NCBI GenBank assembly: GCA_946002045.1
Contig: CAMFYM010000063.1
Coordinates: 1-7,148, forward strand
Direction: 5' to 3'
Source: an uncultured Clostridia bacterium
Lineage (GTDB): Bacteria; Bacillota; Clostridia; Oscillospirales; Acutalibacteraceae
Length of the DNA: 7,148 nucleotides
Shown here: one piece after another, positions 5,601 to 7,148 of the stretch
Position numbering within the stretch: position 1 is the stretch's first letter
Layout of the letters: every line of letters begins with the position of its first letter
Translations under genes and position numbers: made by a program
The notes under the pieces: model-generated
Told to the model about the DNA's origin: nothing
The model's input: only the letters and a program-made list of their open reading frames with translations
Databases searched by the model: none

Positions 5601-5614
5601 ATCTGCAGTATAAT
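5586..5614 (+). promoter_or_regulatory. strong sigma-A promoter of the secreted protein gene
   Basis: TTGACT (5586-5591) and a perfect TATAAT (5609-5614) are 17 bp apart. Transcription should start near 5621, giving a leader of about 30 bases with GGAGG (5641-5645) 7 bases before ATG 5653. Confidence 0.92.
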
Positions 5615-5652
5615 TGCTTGTGAAATATTAGAATTACTTTGGAGGAGTAGTT

Positions 5653-7044
5653 ATGAAAAAATTTTTATCAATATTATTGTCAATAGCTATGCTGTTTACT
5701 ATAACGGCAGGACTTGATTTTTCAGCATTTGCAGCAACTTATTATGAAAGTGAGGATAATGACGATTATTATTCAGCTGACTATGTTGCAGCAAATTCGA
5801 CTATTTACGGAATTTGTACAGATAGTTACGACGAAGACTGGTACGAATTTACATTAAATTCATCAGCTAAGGTAAATGTTAATTTTTCCTTTACCCGTGC
5901 TGACAGTGATGGCTATTGGCGTATTCATATATATAAGTACGAGGGTGGAAGCAGTTATAGTGAGTTAGATTATGAATTCGCATATTGCTATGACGGAGCA
6001 TTTACTTTTAATTCTTTAGGGTTACCGGCAGGAACATATTATATTCATGTAAATTCAACTGGAAGTGCTGTCGGAAAACAATACGCAATAACTCCTAATT
6101 GCACATATACATCAAATTGGGAAACTGAGTTTAACGAAGAATACTACTCTGCTGATCCACTGAGCTTTGGTACTACTCGATACGGCGTTTGTACAGATGG
6201 TTATGATGAAGACTGGTACAAATTCACTTTATCCTCATCTGACAGAATAAAGGTTTCTTTTTCACACAGTAAATACAATTCCGATGGCTATTGGCGTGTT
6301 CGTATATATAAGTACGAGGGTGGAAGCAATTATAGTGAGTTAGATTATGAATTCGTATATTGCTATGACGGAACATTTACTTTTAATTCTTTAGGGTTAC
6401 CGGCAGGAACATATTATATTTATGTAAATTCATCTGGAAGTGCTGCCGGAAAACAATATGGTGTAACAGTAAATTATTCTGTTGGCACTCCATCAAGTGT
6501 TAAAACTGCAACTCGCAATACAACAAGCCTTAAGTTAAGCTGGGGCAGGGTGTCCGGTGCAACAGGCTATCAGTTACAGAGAAAGACAAGCACAGGCTAT
6601 ACAGGCGTTGCAAATACAACTGCCAACTATGCAACAGCAACAGGTCTTAAGCCGGGCTATGCTTATGAATTTAGAGTAAGAGCATACAGAAAGGTTAACG
6701 GAAAATATTATTACAGCAGCTGGAGAACCTTTAAGGATGTAACAAGACCTAACGGCGTCAGCCTTTCAGGATTAACAGCTTATTCATCAGGTCACAAGAT
6801 TAAAGCAAGCTGGAAGAAGGTTAGTGGCTACGCAACCGGCTATCAGGTAATGTGGGCAAAGGACAAATCATTTAGAAATGTTGTTGGTTCAAACTACATT
6901 AACGGACAGGGCAATGTTTCCTACACTCGTGCTAATTTCTCAAAGGGCAGAAATTACTATGTAAGAGTTCGTGCCTACAGAACAATAAACGGCACAAAGT
7001 ATTACGGCGCTTGGTCAAATGTAAGATATGTCAAAGCAAAATAA
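5653..7044 (+). CDS. secreted protein with two PPC-like repeats and two Fn3-like domains
   Basis: 463 residues. A signal peptide is clear: MKKF, a hydrophobic core to about 20, and SAFA-A near 24-28, with likely cleavage at 27/28 or 28/29. Residues about 31-150 and 156-275 are tandem copies (125-residue period) of a beta-rich, Asp/Tyr-rich module resembling the bacterial pre-peptidase C-terminal domain: DEDWY-FTL, YKYEGGS-YSELDYEF, LGLPAGTYYI-VNS, GKQY. Residues about 279-366 and 367-463 are fibronectin III-like (LSWGRVSGATGYQLQR, YEFRVRAYRKVNGKYY; ASWKKVSG, YYVRVRAYRTINGTKYY). There is no catalytic domain, LPXTG motif, dockerin or transmembrane anchor, so a released adhesive or accessory protein is likely; the ligand is unknown. 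It is monocistronic, between its own promoter and a terminator. A 177-bp stretch of the two modules is nearly identical. Confidence 0.9.
   Translation: MKKFLSILLSIAMLFTITAGLDFSAFAATYYESEDNDDYYSADYVAANSTIYGICTDSYDEDWYEFTLNSSAKVNVNFSFTRADSDGYWRIHIYKYEGGSSYSELDYEFAYCYDGAFTFNSLGLPAGTYYIHVNSTGSAVGKQYAITPNCTYTSNWETEFNEEYYSADPLSFGTTRYGVCTDGYDEDWYKFTLSSSDRIKVSFSHSKYNSDGYWRVRIYKYEGGSNYSELDYEFVYCYDGTFTFNSLGLPAGTYYIYVNSSGSAAGKQYGVTVNYSVGTPSSVKTATRNTTSLKLSWGRVSGATGYQLQRKTSTGYTGVANTTANYATATGLKPGYAYEFRVRAYRKVNGKYYYSSWRTFKDVTRPNGVSLSGLTAYSSGHKIKASWKKVSGYATGYQVMWAKDKSFRNVVGSNYINGQGNVSYTRANFSKGRNYYVRVRAYRTINGTKYYGAWSNVRYVKAK
5908..6084 (+). repeat. near-identical 177-bp repeat, copy 1
   Basis: Covers codons 86-144 of the secreted protein. 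It matches copy 2, 375 bp downstream, at 168 of 177 bases by direct reading and without gaps. Similarity falls sharply on both sides. Confidence 0.95.
6283..6459 (+). repeat. near-identical 177-bp repeat, copy 2
   Basis: Covers codons 211-269. Of the nine differences from copy 1, eight change the amino acid (I/V, H/R, S/N, A/V, A/T, H/Y, T/S, V/A) and one is silent (TAC/TAT). Confidence 0.95.
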
Positions 7045-7045
7045 T

Positions 7046-7089
7046 ATAAAAGCAACAGCGACGGATTTTTTCGTCGCTGTTGCTTTTAT
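7046..7089 (+). terminator. 18-bp hairpin terminator of the secreted protein gene
   Basis: Bases 7046-7063 (core AGCAACAGCGACG) pair perfectly with 7072-7089 (CGTCGCTGTTGCT) around an 8-base loop GATTTTTT. The T-run after the stem is modest because the outer stem itself ends in TTTTAT; the longest T-run is in the loop. It is symmetrical enough to work in both directions. Confidence 0.85.
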
Positions 7090-7106
7090 CTAAAACAGTA
7101 TATTAT

Positions 7107-7148
7107 CTGTCTCTTATACACATCTGACGCTGCCGACGAAGGCTTAGG
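7107..7148 (-). other. Nextera sequencing adapter (artefact), inverted copy
   Basis: The exact reverse complement of bases 1-42: mosaic end CTGTCTCTTATACACATCT (7107-7125), GACGCTGCCGACGA (7126-7139) and the same index read backwards, AGGCTTAG (7140-7147). Genomic sequence ends at about 7106. Confidence 0.98.

Noticed and set aside
5806..6459. CRISPR-like or intergenic direct repeats
   Set aside because: The 375-bp period is in frame within one continuous gene and encodes duplicated protein modules; no short repeat-spacer pattern exists anywhere in the window.
1..7148. Terminal inverted repeats of a mobile element or linear replicon
   Set aside because: The repeats are exactly the Nextera adapter with index and Tn5 mosaic end; no transposase, replication or phage gene is present.

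Overview
The window looks like one complete sequenced molecule from a low-GC, spore-forming Clostridia-type Firmicute, probably a gut Oscillospiraceae/Ruminococcus-like bacterium. The evidence is the AT-rich coding with strong GGAGG/AGGTGA ribosome binding sites, sigma-A promoters with 17-bp spacers, intrinsic terminators, a SpoVAE sporulation protein, an ECF-type vitamin S component and a secreted protein ending in fibronectin III-like domains. The first and last 42 bases are not biological. They are Nextera i5-side adapter sequence in inverted orientation, each carrying the same 8-base index (CTAAGCCT), so the apparent terminal inverted repeats are a library artefact and the genomic insert is about 43-7106.

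All genes are on the + strand. Positions 43-142 are open in one frame and may be the last codons of a truncated upstream gene. Positions 144-2736 form an operon: a probable pantothenate S component (panT-like), type III pantothenate kinase (coaX, overlapping by ATGA) and a DUF1015 protein 14 bp further on. Together the first two import vitamin B5 and phosphorylate it into coenzyme A synthesis; the role of DUF1015 there is not known.

Positions 2801-4057 encode a membrane-anchored M28-type zinc peptidase behind its own probable promoter. A stand-alone spoVAE (4128-4490) follows; its Shine-Dalgarno sequence lies inside the 3' arm of a 13-bp hairpin that also looks like the upstream terminator. 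A strong promoter (4515-4543) drives a small SCP2 sterol-carrier-like protein (4577-4903). A hairpin terminator or attenuator separates it from a flavin reductase-like FMN-binding protein (4960-5466), which ends at a very strong terminator.

Positions 5507-5652 hold a regulatory region with alternating TACAC/GTGTA half-sites around a strong promoter. It drives a secreted 463-residue protein (5653-7044) with a signal peptide, two tandem PPC-like beta domains and two Fn3-like domains, ending at an 18-bp hairpin. The two PPC-like repeats share a sharply bounded 177-bp near-identical tract whose differences are almost all amino-acid changing.

Most of the window is ordinary chromosomal sequence. 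The items most worth a second look are the repeat mosaic and operator cluster of the secreted protein, the RBS-masking hairpin of spoVAE, and the split catalytic domain of the M28 protein. I see no complete new defence, mobile or biosynthetic system.
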